A stretch of DNA of 64,000 bases, taken from Streptomyces sp. A1136. Its GTDB lineage: Bacteria; Actinomycetota; Actinomycetes; Streptomycetales; Streptomycetaceae. Of this stretch, positions 1-8,233 are shown piece by piece. The first letter of the stretch is position 1. Every line of letters begins with the position of its first letter. The notes beneath the pieces are model-generated. The model was not told where the DNA came from and made no database searches. It saw only the letters and a list, made by a program, of their open reading frames with translations. A program made the translations under genes and the position numbers. The stretch lies in the NCBI RefSeq assembly GCF_004795055.1, contig NZ_SSBJ01000029.1:1-64000 (forward strand), written 5' to 3'.

Positions 1-293
1 AAGTCGTGCGGCGCGTCGGCTCCTCGATCACCGCGATGCTCTTGGACGCACTCGTCGTCCGCGTCGCCGTGCCCGCGACCCTGCACCTGTTGAACGTGGC
101 CGCCGGCCGGATCGACGCCTTCTGGCAGTACGCCGGCGCCCGCGCGGACCTGCTGCCCGGGGCGCTGCTCGTCACCGAGGCCGGCGGACGGATCTCCGAC
201 GCCCAGGGCCGGCCCTGGACCCCTCAGAGCGACAGCTTCCTGGCCGCCGCCCCCGGCGTCCACACCGACGCCGTCGCCACGCTCTCCCGCTGA
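1..293 (+). CDS. Inositol monophosphatase family protein, C-terminal end (cut by window edge)
   Basis: The first 97 or so codons visible are the carboxyl end of an inositol monophosphatase/FBPase-superfamily enzyme, a Mg-dependent phosphatase acting on small sugar or nucleotide phosphates. The visible part matches the second metal-site half: a segment ending VAAGRIDAFWQYA, then LLPGALLVTEAGG, where the family normally has PWDxAAGxLLxxEAGG. The usual Asp of the WD pair is not obvious here (ARADLLPG). The 5' part lies outside the window, so start, length and motif 1 cannot be judged. It ends in TGA at 291-293. The next gene-like segment starts only about 40 bp later and is broken. Confidence 0.7.
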   Translation, partial: VVRRVGSSITAMLLDALVVRVAVPATLHLLNVAAGRIDAFWQYAGARADLLPGALLVTEAGGRISDAQGRPWTPQSDSFLAAAPGVHTDAVATLSR

Positions 294-328
294 TCGCCTA
301 CCACGACCCGCACGAGCGGAAAGACCCG

Positions 329-470
329 ATCATCCTGACCACGATCGCAGTTCTCGGAAACGGCCGCGTGGGCGGCAACCTGGCCGCCGCCCTCACCCGA
401 GCAGGGCATCAGGTCACCGTGGCGGACCGCACGCAGGGCGCCGCCGCCACCGGACCCATCCGGGCCAGGG
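329..470 (+). pseudogene. NAD(P)-binding remnant resembling an NADPH-dependent F420 reductase N-terminus
   Basis: Reading from 329, the sequence gives a clean first beta-alpha-beta of a Rossmann fold: TIAVLGNGRVGGNLA followed by LTRAGHQVTVADRT, with the GxGxxG dinucleotide-binding loop. This arrangement is typical of F420H2:NADP oxidoreductase-like proteins (N-terminal 30 residues). No ATG is in place and after about residue 40 the frame turns into low-quality Arg/Ser-rich sequence, so only the 5' end of the gene survives. It runs head-on into the truncated kinase/transporter remnant on the other strand. Confidence 0.5.
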
Positions 471-1710
471 CCCCTGCCGTCTGCCGGGATACCGCCGAGT
501 CCTCGACGTCCGGCAGCCTGGCCGCCAGTACTTCCGCAGCGTCAGGAACAGCAGCGAATCTTGACGAAGAGCGCCGTCGGCGAAGCCGATATCGGCCTGG
601 ATGGTCGGCAGGGCGGTGTTGAAACCCATCACGTCGAGCAGTACCAGCAGTTGCGTCAGGGCGATCACGCCCAGGCCCCACCAGCGCCTGGGGTGCGGGG
701 CCGCCGGGTCGGGGAGGCTGGCCGGGGGCGGTCCGAAGCTTTGCGCGGGGACGGACCGCGCCGCGGCCGGGGCCGCGGGCGCGTGCGAGGGCGACGGGGA
801 GGCCACCGGCCCGCGGCGGCGCGGCACGGAGGGGACGCGGGGGTCCGGCTGCGCCCCGGGCTCCGCAGCGGGTGTCTCGGGGGCCCAGTCCAGCAACCTG
901 GCTGCGCGGCGGCCCAGTTGCGCCAGTACCGTGCCCGGCAGCCACTCCCCGGGCTGTTCGACCGACGTCCGGTCGGCGATCTCCCGGGGTGTCGGACGGG
1001 CGACCGGATCCTTCTCCAGGCAGGCGCGTACGAGGCCGGTCAGCGGCTGCGGAACGCCGGTGAGGTCCGGTTCCTCCTCGGCGACCCGGAAGAGGTGGGC
1101 GTTCAGTCCGGAGTCGGCGGCGCCGAACAGGAGCCGTCCGGTGGAGGCGCCGACTAGGACGGCAGCGAGGCAGAAGACGTCGCCGGCGGGGGTGAGTTCG
1201 CGGCCGCGGACCTGCTCGGGAGACATGAAGCCGGGGGAGCCGATGAGCATGCCGGTGCGGGTGTGCAGGCTGTCCCCGATGAGGCTGTTCATCGCCCGGG
1301 CGATGCCGAAGTCGATGACGCGGGGGCCGTCGACGGTGACGAGTACGTTGGAGGGCTTCAGGTCACGGTGGATCAGGCCCGCCTCGTGCACGGCTCGCAG
1401 GGCGACGGCGAGCCGGCTGGCGAGGGTGCGCACCGAATACTCGGGCAGCGGCCTGAAGCCATCGGCGACCACTGTGCGCAGGTCCGGTCCCGGGATGTAC
1501 TGCGTCGCCACCCACGGCACGGCGGCGTCCGGGTCGGCGTCGAGCACCGCCGCCGTCCACTCCTCGCCCACTCGTCGGGCGGCGGCCACTTCGCGGGCAA
1601 AGCGCCTGCGGAACTCGGGATGCCCGGCGTGCTCGGCCCGGACGACCTTCACCGCAACGGTGCGCCCGCCCTCGGAACGGCCCCCGGGCGATCAGACGGT
1701 ACGGGCCGAT
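414..1710 (-). pseudogene. Serine/threonine protein kinase fused to an MFS transporter start, broken at both ends
   Basis: The minus-strand frame carries a Hanks-type kinase: AVKVV lysine strand, HRDLKPSN catalytic loop, DFG, GSPGFMSPEQV and the large lobe, then a Pro/Ala-rich linker and the first helix of a DHA2-type MFS transporter (WWGLGVIALTQLLVLLD). Kinase-MFS fusions of this layout occur in Streptomyces. Two lesions are visible. Upstream, the frame encoding IGPYRLIAR (1710-1684) joins the frame encoding GRSEGGRTVAVKV out of phase, so the glycine-rich ATP loop between them is missing and the frame is shifted. Downstream, transporter homology stops after about 30 residues (ADGALRQ) and unrelated sequence runs to the stop. 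Residue quality inside the kinase is still good, so the damage may be recent. Confidence 0.75.
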
Positions 1711-1955
1711 GTGGGTCGAAGCGTGAAAGCGCGGGAACGCGTAGCGGAAGGCGGCGGGGGAGGCGTGTCCGAGCACCGTCGCGACCTCGGTCGCGGTCCG
1801 GTGGCGCAGCGAGGAGATCAAGGCGGGCGTCCGGGCCCGAGGCCGCCGGGCCGCAGGGCTGGTCACGTCTCAGCCCGCGCCGGCGATCACGGAGGGGCGG
1901 AAGCTGGGGCGATGCCGGTCCGAAGCGGTTGGTGGTCGTCGTGCGCCCGGAGCAG
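1711..1955. other. Remnant-like stretch between kinase pseudogene and MarR promoter
   Basis: No intact gene is seen. On the minus strand, immediately before the kinase start motif, the frame reads TATEVATVLGHASPAAFRYAF, which looks like the second helix-turn-helix of an AraC-type regulator. It is fused in phase to the kinase start, so it is more likely a rearrangement product than a real N-terminus. Confidence 0.3.
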
Positions 1956-1958
1956 TAT

Positions 1959-2000
1959 TGTTGTCTTGACAACAGTTGTCTGGTCATTCAGGATGGAGGT
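1959..2000 (+). promoter_or_regulatory. MarR promoter with three overlapping operator half-sites; leaderless start
   Basis: GTTGTC (1960-1965), GACAAC (1968-1973) and GTTGTC (1975-1980) form two overlapping inverted repeats that share the middle half-site. They cover the -35 hexamer TTGACA (1966-1971). A -10-like CAGGAT lies 17 nt on (1989-1994), which puts transcription start near 2001, the GTG itself. The Shine-Dalgarno-like GGAGGT touches the GTG and could not serve it, so a leaderless transcript is the best reading. The operator overlaps the promoter, so autorepression by the MarR protein is the simplest model. Confidence 0.75.
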
Positions 2001-2462
2001 GTGACCACTTCCACCAGCGGCTTGCGCGACCACCTCGGCTACTGGCTCCGTCGACTCTCCGACGAAGTCCACGGCCGGTTCGAACGCGAACTCGCCGAGC
2101 ACGACGTGACCGTCTCCCAGTGGTCGGTGCTGATCACAGTGCACCGGGGCGACGCCACCACCACCCGAGAGGTGGCCCGCTACCTCGGCATCGACGCCGG
2201 AGCGGTCTCCCGCCTGGTCGACCGACTGGTCGCCAAGGAGCTGATGACCCGCGAACCGGACCCCGCGTCCAGGCGAACGCTACGGCTGGCACTCACCGAG
2301 ACCGGCCGCGACCTGGCCCCCCGGCTGGCCGAGATCGCAGACCGCAACGACGCGCACTTCTTCGCCGGCCTCGACCCGGTCCAGCGCCGACAGCTGGAGG
2401 ACTGGATACGCCACCTGACGGGCGAGGCCCACCCGGAGCCCCCCACACCGCCAACCTCCTGA
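2001..2462 (+). CDS. MarR family transcriptional regulator
   Basis: A 153-residue winged-helix regulator of the MarR family, normally a dimer that dissociates from DNA on binding small aromatic or oxidant ligands. The wHTH is clear: VSQWSVLITVHRGDATTTREVARYLGIDAGAVSRLVDRL, followed by the wing KELMTREPDPASRRTLRLALTETG. GTG 2001 is chosen because it coincides with the predicted transcription start; upstream codons in frame give no sensible protein. It is the first gene of a three-gene operon (SRPBCC protein 12 nt downstream, then the AlkD-like gene), which it probably represses together with itself. The ligand is unknown. Confidence 0.88.
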   Translation: MTTSTSGLRDHLGYWLRRLSDEVHGRFERELAEHDVTVSQWSVLITVHRGDATTTREVARYLGIDAGAVSRLVDRLVAKELMTREPDPASRRTLRLALTETGRDLAPRLAEIADRNDAHFFAGLDPVQRRQLEDWIRHLTGEAHPEPPTPPTS

Positions 2463-2473
2463 GAGGCACCACC

Positions 2474-2893
2474 ATGAGCACCACCCTCGCGACCGCGCGC
2501 TCGGTCACCAAGACCGTCACCATCGAGCGCCCCGTCGCCGACGTCTTCGCCTTCCTCGCCGACGCGGCCAACTGGCCCGCTTGGGCGATCGTCAACGTCA
2601 AGGCGATCGAGCCCACCGACGAGCCGGACTGGTGGCTGATGACCACCCCGCACGGCCCCGCCCGTCTGCGTATCCGCGGCAATGCCGAACTCTCGATCCT
2701 CGACCACGACTACGTCGAGGACCAGGCGTCATGGCAGGTCCCCGCCCGTGTCGTGGCCAACGGCGCCGGCTCCGAATTCATGATGACCTTCTTCCAGCCG
2801 CCGGCCTTCACCGATGCGTACTTCGACCAACAGGTCGCACTGGTCGACACCGAACTCGCCACCCTCAAGCACATCCTGGAAACCCGCACGTGA
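2474..2893 (+). CDS. SRPBCC (START/polyketide-cyclase-like) family protein
   Basis: A 139-residue protein opening with VTKTVTIERPVADVFAFLADAANWPAWA, the classic first strand and helix of the SRPBCC hydrophobic-pocket fold. Members bind or act on small hydrophobic ligands; no catalytic residues can be assigned from sequence. The rest of the fold is present up to the long C-terminal helix (DQQVALVDTELATLKHIL). ATG 2474 follows the MarR stop by 11 nt and its TGA overlaps the GTG of the next gene (GTGA), so it is co-translated with it. A role in handling the ligand sensed by the MarR regulator is inference. Confidence 0.8.
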   Translation: MSTTLATARSVTKTVTIERPVADVFAFLADAANWPAWAIVNVKAIEPTDEPDWWLMTTPHGPARLRIRGNAELSILDHDYVEDQASWQVPARVVANGAGSEFMMTFFQPPAFTDAYFDQQVALVDTELATLKHILETRT

Positions 2894-3672
2894 GTCTGCC
2901 CCGCCACCGACTCACAGAGGCGGCCGACCAGCTCACCGAGCAGCTCGCCCGCCTCGGCACCTCACAGCGCGCCGCCCGGGACCGCGACTATCTCCACAGC
3001 GACCTCGTCCACCTCGGCGTCCCCATCCCGGACCTGCGGCGCGCCGTCCACGCCACGGGCCGCAGCCTGCCACCGCTCACCCGAGCGGACGTTCTGATCC
3101 TGGCCGATCTACTGTGGACCGGCAGCGTCTACGAACGCCGGCAAGCGTCCGTCCACCTCCTCACCCACCACGCGCCCCTCCTGACCCCCGCCGACCTCGC
3201 GACGGTGGAAGCGATGCTGCGAACGGCCCACACATGGGCCCTGGTCGACACCCTCGCCGTCCACGCGGCCGGCGCGATCGCCCTCTGGAACGAGGAAGCG
3301 GCCGGAACCGTCCTCGACCGCTGGGCCGTCGACGCGGACTTCTGGCTCCGCCGTTCCGCTCTCCTCGCCTTGCTACCCGGCATCCGCGCCGACGAGCCCG
3401 ACCTGCGGCGCCTGGGCCGGTACGCGGACGCCATGCTGGAGGAACCCGAATTCTTCATTCGAAAGGCCATCGGCTGGGTGCTGCGCGAGACCGGTCGCCG
3501 CCACAGCGGCTTCGTGACGGCATGGGTGGAATCCCGCGTCGACCGCATCTCCGGCGTTACCCTGCGCGAAGCGGTCCGCCGCCTCGGCGACGCGGACCGG
3601 ACCCGCCTGCTGGCCGCCTACAACCGCGCCCGCCGCCCGGCCCTGGGTGTGCACCGCGGGGGTCTCGCATAG
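2890..3672 (+). CDS. DNA alkylation repair protein, AlkD-like
   Basis: A 260-residue all-helical protein with HEAT-like repeats typical of the AlkC/AlkD DNA glycosylase family, which removes N3/N7-alkylated purines from DNA. Typical segments are LHSDLVHLGVPIPDLRRAV near the N-terminus, RQASVHLLTHH, and FWLRRSALLALLPGIR followed by EPEFFIRKAIGWVLRETGRR at the C-terminal part. That last RKAIGWxLRE block is strongly conserved in AlkD-like proteins. Start GTG 2890 overlaps the preceding stop (GTGA), so translation is coupled. Its place behind MarR and an SRPBCC protein suggests a small stress operon responding to electrophilic or alkylating compounds. Confidence 0.82.
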   Translation: MSLPRHRLTEAADQLTEQLARLGTSQRAARDRDYLHSDLVHLGVPIPDLRRAVHATGRSLPPLTRADVLILADLLWTGSVYERRQASVHLLTHHAPLLTPADLATVEAMLRTAHTWALVDTLAVHAAGAIALWNEEAAGTVLDRWAVDADFWLRRSALLALLPGIRADEPDLRRLGRYADAMLEEPEFFIRKAIGWVLRETGRRHSGFVTAWVESRVDRISGVTLREAVRRLGDADRTRLLAAYNRARRPALGVHRGGLA

Positions 3673-3889
3673 GTCGGTTACCGGTGGGGTGGTGGCCGCC
3701 GTCGGCGGTGACGCGCACTCCCGGCAGCGCGCTGCCGAGCGCCCCGACGGTGACCAGCCACCGCATCTGCCGGAGCAGCGCCACCGCCTTGAAGGCCTCG
3801 TGGAACTCGCCCTTCTCCACCACCCGGCCGGTGGTCCTCCGGACCCCGCCCGTGACCTGGGCATCCTGCCGCGGCCCTATGCCGTTGCC
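3673..3889 (-). other. Short degraded coding remnant between AlkD gene and terminator
   Basis: On the minus strand a reading frame across about 3720-3890 gives VEKGEFHEAFKAVALLRQMRWLVTVGALG, which has protein-like composition but no recognisable start or family. It lies downstream of the carboxypeptidase on the same strand and is probably the tail of a lost gene. No plus-strand gene is seen here. Confidence 0.25.
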
Positions 3890-3928
3890 GTCCACAGTCG
3901 CGGAGCACAGCGCTCCGCAACTGTGGAC
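3890..3928 (-). terminator. Strong hairpin terminator downstream of the carboxypeptidase gene
   Basis: Arms GTCCACAGT (3890-3898) and ACTGTGGAC (3920-3928) enclose a second perfect stem GCGGAGC/GCTCCGC (3900-3906, 3912-3918) with a 5-nt loop ACAGC. It begins 15 bp after the carboxypeptidase stop on the minus strand. No T-run, as is usual in Streptomyces; the symmetry could also stop plus-strand transcripts. Confidence 0.75.
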
Positions 3929-3943
3929 CTCGGGGGACCGCGG

Positions 3944-6745
3944 TCAGGAGAGACGGATCACCCGGGTGCCGAACGACGGTTCGGCGAGCCGGGTGCCGAC
4001 CGCCACCGGGACGGTCTTCGAGCCGGGGCCGTCGCCCACCGTCAGCACGGCCACCTCGGTGCCCGCCTTGGCCTCGTGCGGTACGGACTTGCCGCCGGTT
4101 GTGCCGAGCGTGAAACGCAGCCGCTGGCCCGGAACACCGATCACGGCGAGGTCCTTCGTCGCCACGAGCGGGGTCCGGCCGCCCAGCCCGTCGGAGACGT
4201 AGCCGACCGTCTGACCCTTGTGGATCACGGGAGCGGCGGCGAGGGCCTTGCGGACCGCCTCGATGACCTTGCGGCTGTTCTTCAGTACCAGCTTCAGGCT
4301 TTCGCCGGCGTCTTCGTCCGGGCCGTCCACGTGCTGGTCCATCATCGTGCCGAGGATCAGCGGGGTGTCGCCGCCGACCGGCTGGTCCGCGGCCCACATC
4401 AGGGTGCCGCCGGCCGGGGTGCTGGACCCCGTCTTGATGCCGATGTTGCGCAGACCTTTGACCGAGAGCAGGTCGTTGCTGTTGTCGATCTGCTCGGGCA
4501 GCCCCTCGATCTTGGCGTGGGCCGTCGCCACGATCGCGCGGAACGCCTCCTCCTGCATCACCGCCTCGGCGAGCTTGAGCTGGTCGACGGCGGTGCTGAC
4601 GGTGCCGGAGTTCAGACCGCTGGGGTCCGTGTACGTGGTGTCCCGCATCCCGAGTTCCTTCGCGACGGCGTTCATCTTCGCGACGAAGGCCGCCTCGTCG
4701 TTCCCGGTGTCCCAACGGGCCAGCAGACGGGCGATGTTGTTGGCGGACTTGAGCATCAACATCTCGAGCATGTCCTGCTCGCTGAACTTCTGCCCGGCGG
4801 TGAGCCATTCGATCTTCGACTCGTGTTCGGCGTTGCCCTCGGCGACCGCCTTGGCGTCGACCTCGATGCGGGGGCCGGGTTGGTTCTTGCGCAGCGGGTG
4901 GTTCCTGAGGATGACGTACGCCGTCATCACCTTCGCCACGCTGGCCGTCGGCACGGGCTTCTGTTCGCCGAACGTGCCGATGTCACCGGAGCCCGGGATG
5001 CGGACGGCCGCCTGGCCCTCGGCCGGCCAGGGGATGGCGGTCGTGCCGTCCAGGGTGACCGAGTCCTGCGTGGCGACGAGTTGCGGGGTGGGGAGCGGGC
5101 GCAGAATCTGACCGCCCGCGACGGCGGCGCCGAGCAGCAGCACGATCGGGGTCCACACCTTGACGCGGCGCACGAGGGTGCGGCGCGGGGTCTCCGGCGA
5201 GGGAGCGGTGTTGGTGAGCTCGGCGAGCAGTTCGAGGGGCGGGCGGGGGGTCTCGCGGGTGGGTTCGAGGACCGGCGGTTCGGGCGCGGGCTCCGGCGGC
5301 GATGCGGGCTTGGCGGCGTCGGGGGCCTTCCGCACGCCGAAGTCGCAGGTGCGCTCGGGGTCGTGAGGCTGCGCCGCCGCCGCGCGGGCACCGGTCGGCT
5401 TCTCGGCGGCGAGGTCGGCGCCCCCGTCGTTCCGCTTCCGCAGCGCGGGCGCCTCGTCCCCGTCCGTCGCCTGCCGGTCGGCGGGGCCGTCCTCGGGCTG
5501 CTCGGCCACCTCCTCAGGGTCGGGGGATGGGGAGCCGGCCTCGGCTTTGTCCCGAGATTCCCTGGAGGCCTGCCGGGCGTCCGCCCTCTTGTCGGCCCCC
5601 TCCTTCCGGGGCTCGCCCTCGGGCCCGGATATACCGGCCCGGCCGCCGTCGGTACGCGGGGTGCCCGCCTCCTCGTCGCCCGGGGCTCGCGCGCCCGCCG
5701 GGGCGGCTGTTCCGTCGGCTTCAACGTGTGCCGGGGTGTCGTCCTCCTCCGGCTTGCTGCCGTCCTTCGCCCACGAGGGGCGCCGTGCCGGTGCGTCGCT
5801 CTTACGCCGCGGTCCGGTCGCACCGGCGGATGCCGGGTCCGGGGTCTCCTTGCCGGCGGCCGTGCTTGCCTCCGCTTCATCGGCCTGCTCCTGTGCCGGA
5901 CCGTCCTGCGCGCTCCGGCCCAGGGCCGACGCACGGGTCCTGGCCTCGGCGCGCGCCGAGGTGTCGTCCTCCCCCGGCTGACCGTCCCCCTTCGCCCACG
6001 AAGGGCGCCGCGCCGGCGCGGTGTCCTCCGGGGCATCCGCGCGCTTCGCGCCGCCATCGGCCGTGGCGGACGTATCGCCATCGGCGCCCCGCGCTCCCGC
6101 GTCGGCATCCTGAGGGTCGGGCACATCGGCCTGGGCGACGCGGCCCTCCTCCTCCACACGGCCGTCCGCCCCTGGACCGGAGCCCACACCGGCCGGGATC
6201 TCCTCGTCGCGGGCGTCGGCCCGCGCGGTAGGAGACCCGTCGTTCCCGGGGGCGGGTGCCCCCGTGGGGGCCTCCGCGGTTACGGGCCCGGTCTTGCCTA
6301 CGGCTTCCCGGCCGGGGGAGCCGGCCCGCGCCGGGCGCGTGTGCCCGTCCGCAGTGGTGCCCTCTTCGGTGTCGGTGTCGGCGTCGGCGTCGGTGTCCGC
6401 GTCCACGGCTTCGGCCTTGGCCGGGGCCTCCCGCTCGGGGGTGCGCGCCCCAGAAGCGGTGTCAGCGTCCAGCGGTCCCCTGTCGTCCGGGGTCTTGCGT
6501 ACTGCGGAGTCCTCGTCCGCAGCCGCGGACGAAGACTCGGCCTTCCCTTCCCCGGCGGCCGGCTCGCTCTCGGAAGCCGTGCCGGAGCTCGGCTCCGCCC
6601 CGGTCGGCTTCCGCGCGGTGACCGGTTCGACGGCGTCGTCCCCCTCCGGCCCGGCCAGGGCTTCGGCATCGCTGTCGGCCCCCTCCCGCCAGGCCAGGGC
6701 AAGCGTGTCGCCCGTTCCGTCGCCCGCCACCGTTTCCGCCTTCAT
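3944..6745 (-). CDS. D-alanyl-D-alanine carboxypeptidase (serine-type, PBP5-like) with long acidic N-terminal arm
   Basis: A 933-residue penicillin-binding-type enzyme that trims the terminal D-Ala of peptidoglycan stem peptides outside the membrane. The three active-site motifs are present: SVAK at about 600 (TASVAKVMTA), SANN at about 667, KTGS at about 769. A single membrane segment (IVLLLGAAVAGGQIL, about 528-545) precedes them. Ahead of it are some 500 residues rich in Glu, Asp, Ala, Gly, Pro and Ser, presumably cytoplasmic, with two copies of a module starting ARRPSWAK and a DTDADADTDTE run. The usual family length is 400-450 residues without the arm. ATG 6745 has a modest AAGGTGG upstream. 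A hairpin terminator follows. Confidence 0.9.
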   Translation of the reverse strand: MKAETVAGDGTGDTLALAWREGADSDAEALAGPEGDDAVEPVTARKPTGAEPSSGTASESEPAAGEGKAESSSAAADEDSAVRKTPDDRGPLDADTASGARTPEREAPAKAEAVDADTDADADTDTEEGTTADGHTRPARAGSPGREAVGKTGPVTAEAPTGAPAPGNDGSPTARADARDEEIPAGVGSGPGADGRVEEEGRVAQADVPDPQDADAGARGADGDTSATADGGAKRADAPEDTAPARRPSWAKGDGQPGEDDTSARAEARTRASALGRSAQDGPAQEQADEAEASTAAGKETPDPASAGATGPRRKSDAPARRPSWAKDGSKPEEDDTPAHVEADGTAAPAGARAPGDEEAGTPRTDGGRAGISGPEGEPRKEGADKRADARQASRESRDKAEAGSPSPDPEEVAEQPEDGPADRQATDGDEAPALRKRNDGGADLAAEKPTGARAAAAQPHDPERTCDFGVRKAPDAAKPASPPEPAPEPPVLEPTRETPRPPLELLAELTNTAPSPETPRRTLVRRVKVWTPIVLLLGAAVAGGQILRPLPTPQLVATQDSVTLDGTTAIPWPAEGQAAVRIPGSGDIGTFGEQKPVPTASVAKVMTAYVILRNHPLRKNQPGPRIEVDAKAVAEGNAEHESKIEWLTAGQKFSEQDMLEMLMLKSANNIARLLARWDTGNDEAAFVAKMNAVAKELGMRDTTYTDPSGLNSGTVSTAVDQLKLAEAVMQEEAFRAIVATAHAKIEGLPEQIDNSNDLLSVKGLRNIGIKTGSSTPAGGTLMWAADQPVGGDTPLILGTMMDQHVDGPDEDAGESLKLVLKNSRKVIEAVRKALAAAPVIHKGQTVGYVSDGLGGRTPLVATKDLAVIGVPGQRLRFTLGTTGGKSVPHEAKAGTEVAVLTVGDGPGSKTVPVAVGTRLAEPSFGTRVIRLS

Positions 6746-7214
6746 CCACGTCCACCTTGCTGTTCACGCCCGGCTCCGCCGGTCTCACCGTCACGTCGCG
6801 CGCGCCCGTCCCGGGCTCGTTGATCAAGTAGATGTTCGACCCGGCTCCCGCGTTCCATCTTCGCCAGTACGGCCGCCGGAAAGGTGGACAATCCTGGGGC
6901 GAAGATCGCCCTGGAGCGACCGTCCGCCCGGTCTCTATCTACGCGTCGGAGGCGGCTCGCAGCTTCGAGGGAACCACCCGAAGCAGCGAGGCAATGGAAC
7001 GGAGCTGAGTCTCCAGCAGATGACATGGCGTGAGACGTCCGAGGAACACCCGAATCAGAGCTCGGCAGATGACACAGGCCAGTAGAACCTACAAGCGTCG
7101 CATCCTCCGCAGTTCCTGCGCGAGCAGGAGGCCGGCGCCAGCATCGCCTGCACCCTCAACTGCTACCGAAGACTCACCAAATGGGATGACGTCTACGTCA
7201 CCCGGCAGCCGGAG
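6746..7214. other. 470-bp intergenic region, one possible remnant
   Basis: No complete gene. On the plus strand about 7113-7215 reads FLREQEAGASIACTLNCYRR then LTKWDDVYV, protein-like and running into the 3' end of the opposing NmrA gene; I cannot name its family. The remainder holds the upstream region of the carboxypeptidase gene. Confidence 0.35.
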
Positions 7215-8093
7215 TCAGGCCGTCAGGGCCGGCTTGAGTACTTCCTGGCACCACTGGCGGAAGCCGGTAGGACCGGCGGTCTGCAGGGTGCGCTGTTCGG
7301 CGTCGTAGATGCCGTCGTTCTGGGCTGTGGCCATGTCGACCAGTCCCTGGGCGAATCCGTCGGTCATCCCGTACCGCAGCATCGTCGTCTTGTATGCCTC
7401 GCCGCTGACCTGCTGGAAGCGGACCGGTCGTTCCAGGACCTCGGACAAGATGTCGGCCATGCCGTTGGGGGACAACGCGTCGGGGCCGATCACCGGGACG
7501 CTGCCCTGTCCACTCCAGGAGTCGTCGAGCAGCAGGTCGGCAGCCGCTGCGGCGATGTCGCGGGTGGCGACGGTCGCGAGGGGGCGGTCCGCGGAGTTTG
7601 CCAGGAGGAACATCCCCTGGCTCTTGATCGCCTCGATCTGGCCGAGCAGGTTCTCCATGAAGAACGGCATGACCAGCGAACGGTAGTTCACGCCGGTGCT
7701 CTCGAACAGCTCGTCCACCGCGAACGCGGGCGACAGAAGCCCGGCGGGCTTGCCGTACGCACGGCCCAAGCTGGAGACCCCGACGACGCGTTTGACTCCT
7801 TGGCTCTTGATCGCGTCGCACGCCGGCCGGGTGAGGTCCAGGTAGTAGTCCTCGATGTTGTCGGCCTGGGGGTTCGGGGGCACCAGCCACAGCACGCTGT
7901 CGGCCCCTGCGAACGCCTCGGCCACAGCGTCGCCGTCGCCGTGTGACCCCTGGACGATCTCGACTCGCCCGCGGACCTGCGGGGAAAGCCGGGCGGGGTC
8001 GCGGGCGATCACGCGGATCGGCTGACCGCTGTCGAGGAGCCCGGTAAGGGTCTGGTGGCCGATCTGGCCGGTGGGGGCGGTGATGACGATCAC
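7215..8093 (-). CDS. NmrA-like NAD(P)-binding oxidoreductase (SDR, atypical)
   Basis: A 292-residue Rossmann protein of the NmrA/atypical SDR group. It opens IVITAPTGQIGHQTL with the GxxGxxG-type loop, then RVIARDPARL (NADP-type Arg after strand 2), VGVSSLGRAYG, and the PFFMENLL segment typical of the group. Such proteins serve as NAD(P)H-quinone reductases or redox sensors; the substrate is unknown. GTG 8093 is chosen because GGAGG sits 6 nt upstream; longer starts lack a ribosome site. It is divergent from a TetR gene, with two operator-like repeats between them, so TetR control is very likely. Confidence 0.85.
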   Translation of the reverse strand: MIVITAPTGQIGHQTLTGLLDSGQPIRVIARDPARLSPQVRGRVEIVQGSHGDGDAVAEAFAGADSVLWLVPPNPQADNIEDYYLDLTRPACDAIKSQGVKRVVGVSSLGRAYGKPAGLLSPAFAVDELFESTGVNYRSLVMPFFMENLLGQIEAIKSQGMFLLANSADRPLATVATRDIAAAAADLLLDDSWSGQGSVPVIGPDALSPNGMADILSEVLERPVRFQQVSGEAYKTTMLRYGMTDGFAQGLVDMATAQNDGIYDAEQRTLQTAGPTGFRQWCQEVLKPALTA

Positions 8094-8169
8094 GGAAACC
8101 TCCGGGAGGGATCGCTTCGAGGATGTGACGTGCGCCTTCGGAAAGCTGCCCGTCGACGACGTTTCCACT

Positions 8170-8224
8170 GATAACGAAAATACGTTATCACCGAACCGAA
8201 AATCGCTAACGAGATACCGTTAAC
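8170..8224. promoter_or_regulatory. Two inverted-repeat operators between NmrA and TetR genes
   Basis: Operator 1 is GATAACG-AAAATA-CGTTATC (8170-8189), a perfect 7-bp inverted repeat with a 6-bp spacer. Operator 2 is TAACG-AGATAC-CGTTA (8207-8222), the same half-site and spacer length. Their centres are 35 bp apart and operator 2 ends 11 bp before the TetR ATG. The shared half-site TAACG/CGTTA is good evidence for one dimeric regulator binding both, controlling both divergent genes. Confidence 0.8.
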
Positions 8225-8233
8225 ATTGGAAAC

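Noticed and set aside
1711..1866. AraC-type regulator gene
   Set aside because: Only one HTH-like segment fused in phase to kinase sequence; no start or ligand domain.
3647..6823. Very long open frame on the plus strand (over 1000 codons) opposite the carboxypeptidase
   Set aside because: No motif or ribosome site, Gly/Arg/Leu-rich composition; it is the mirror of a high-GC gene on the other strand.
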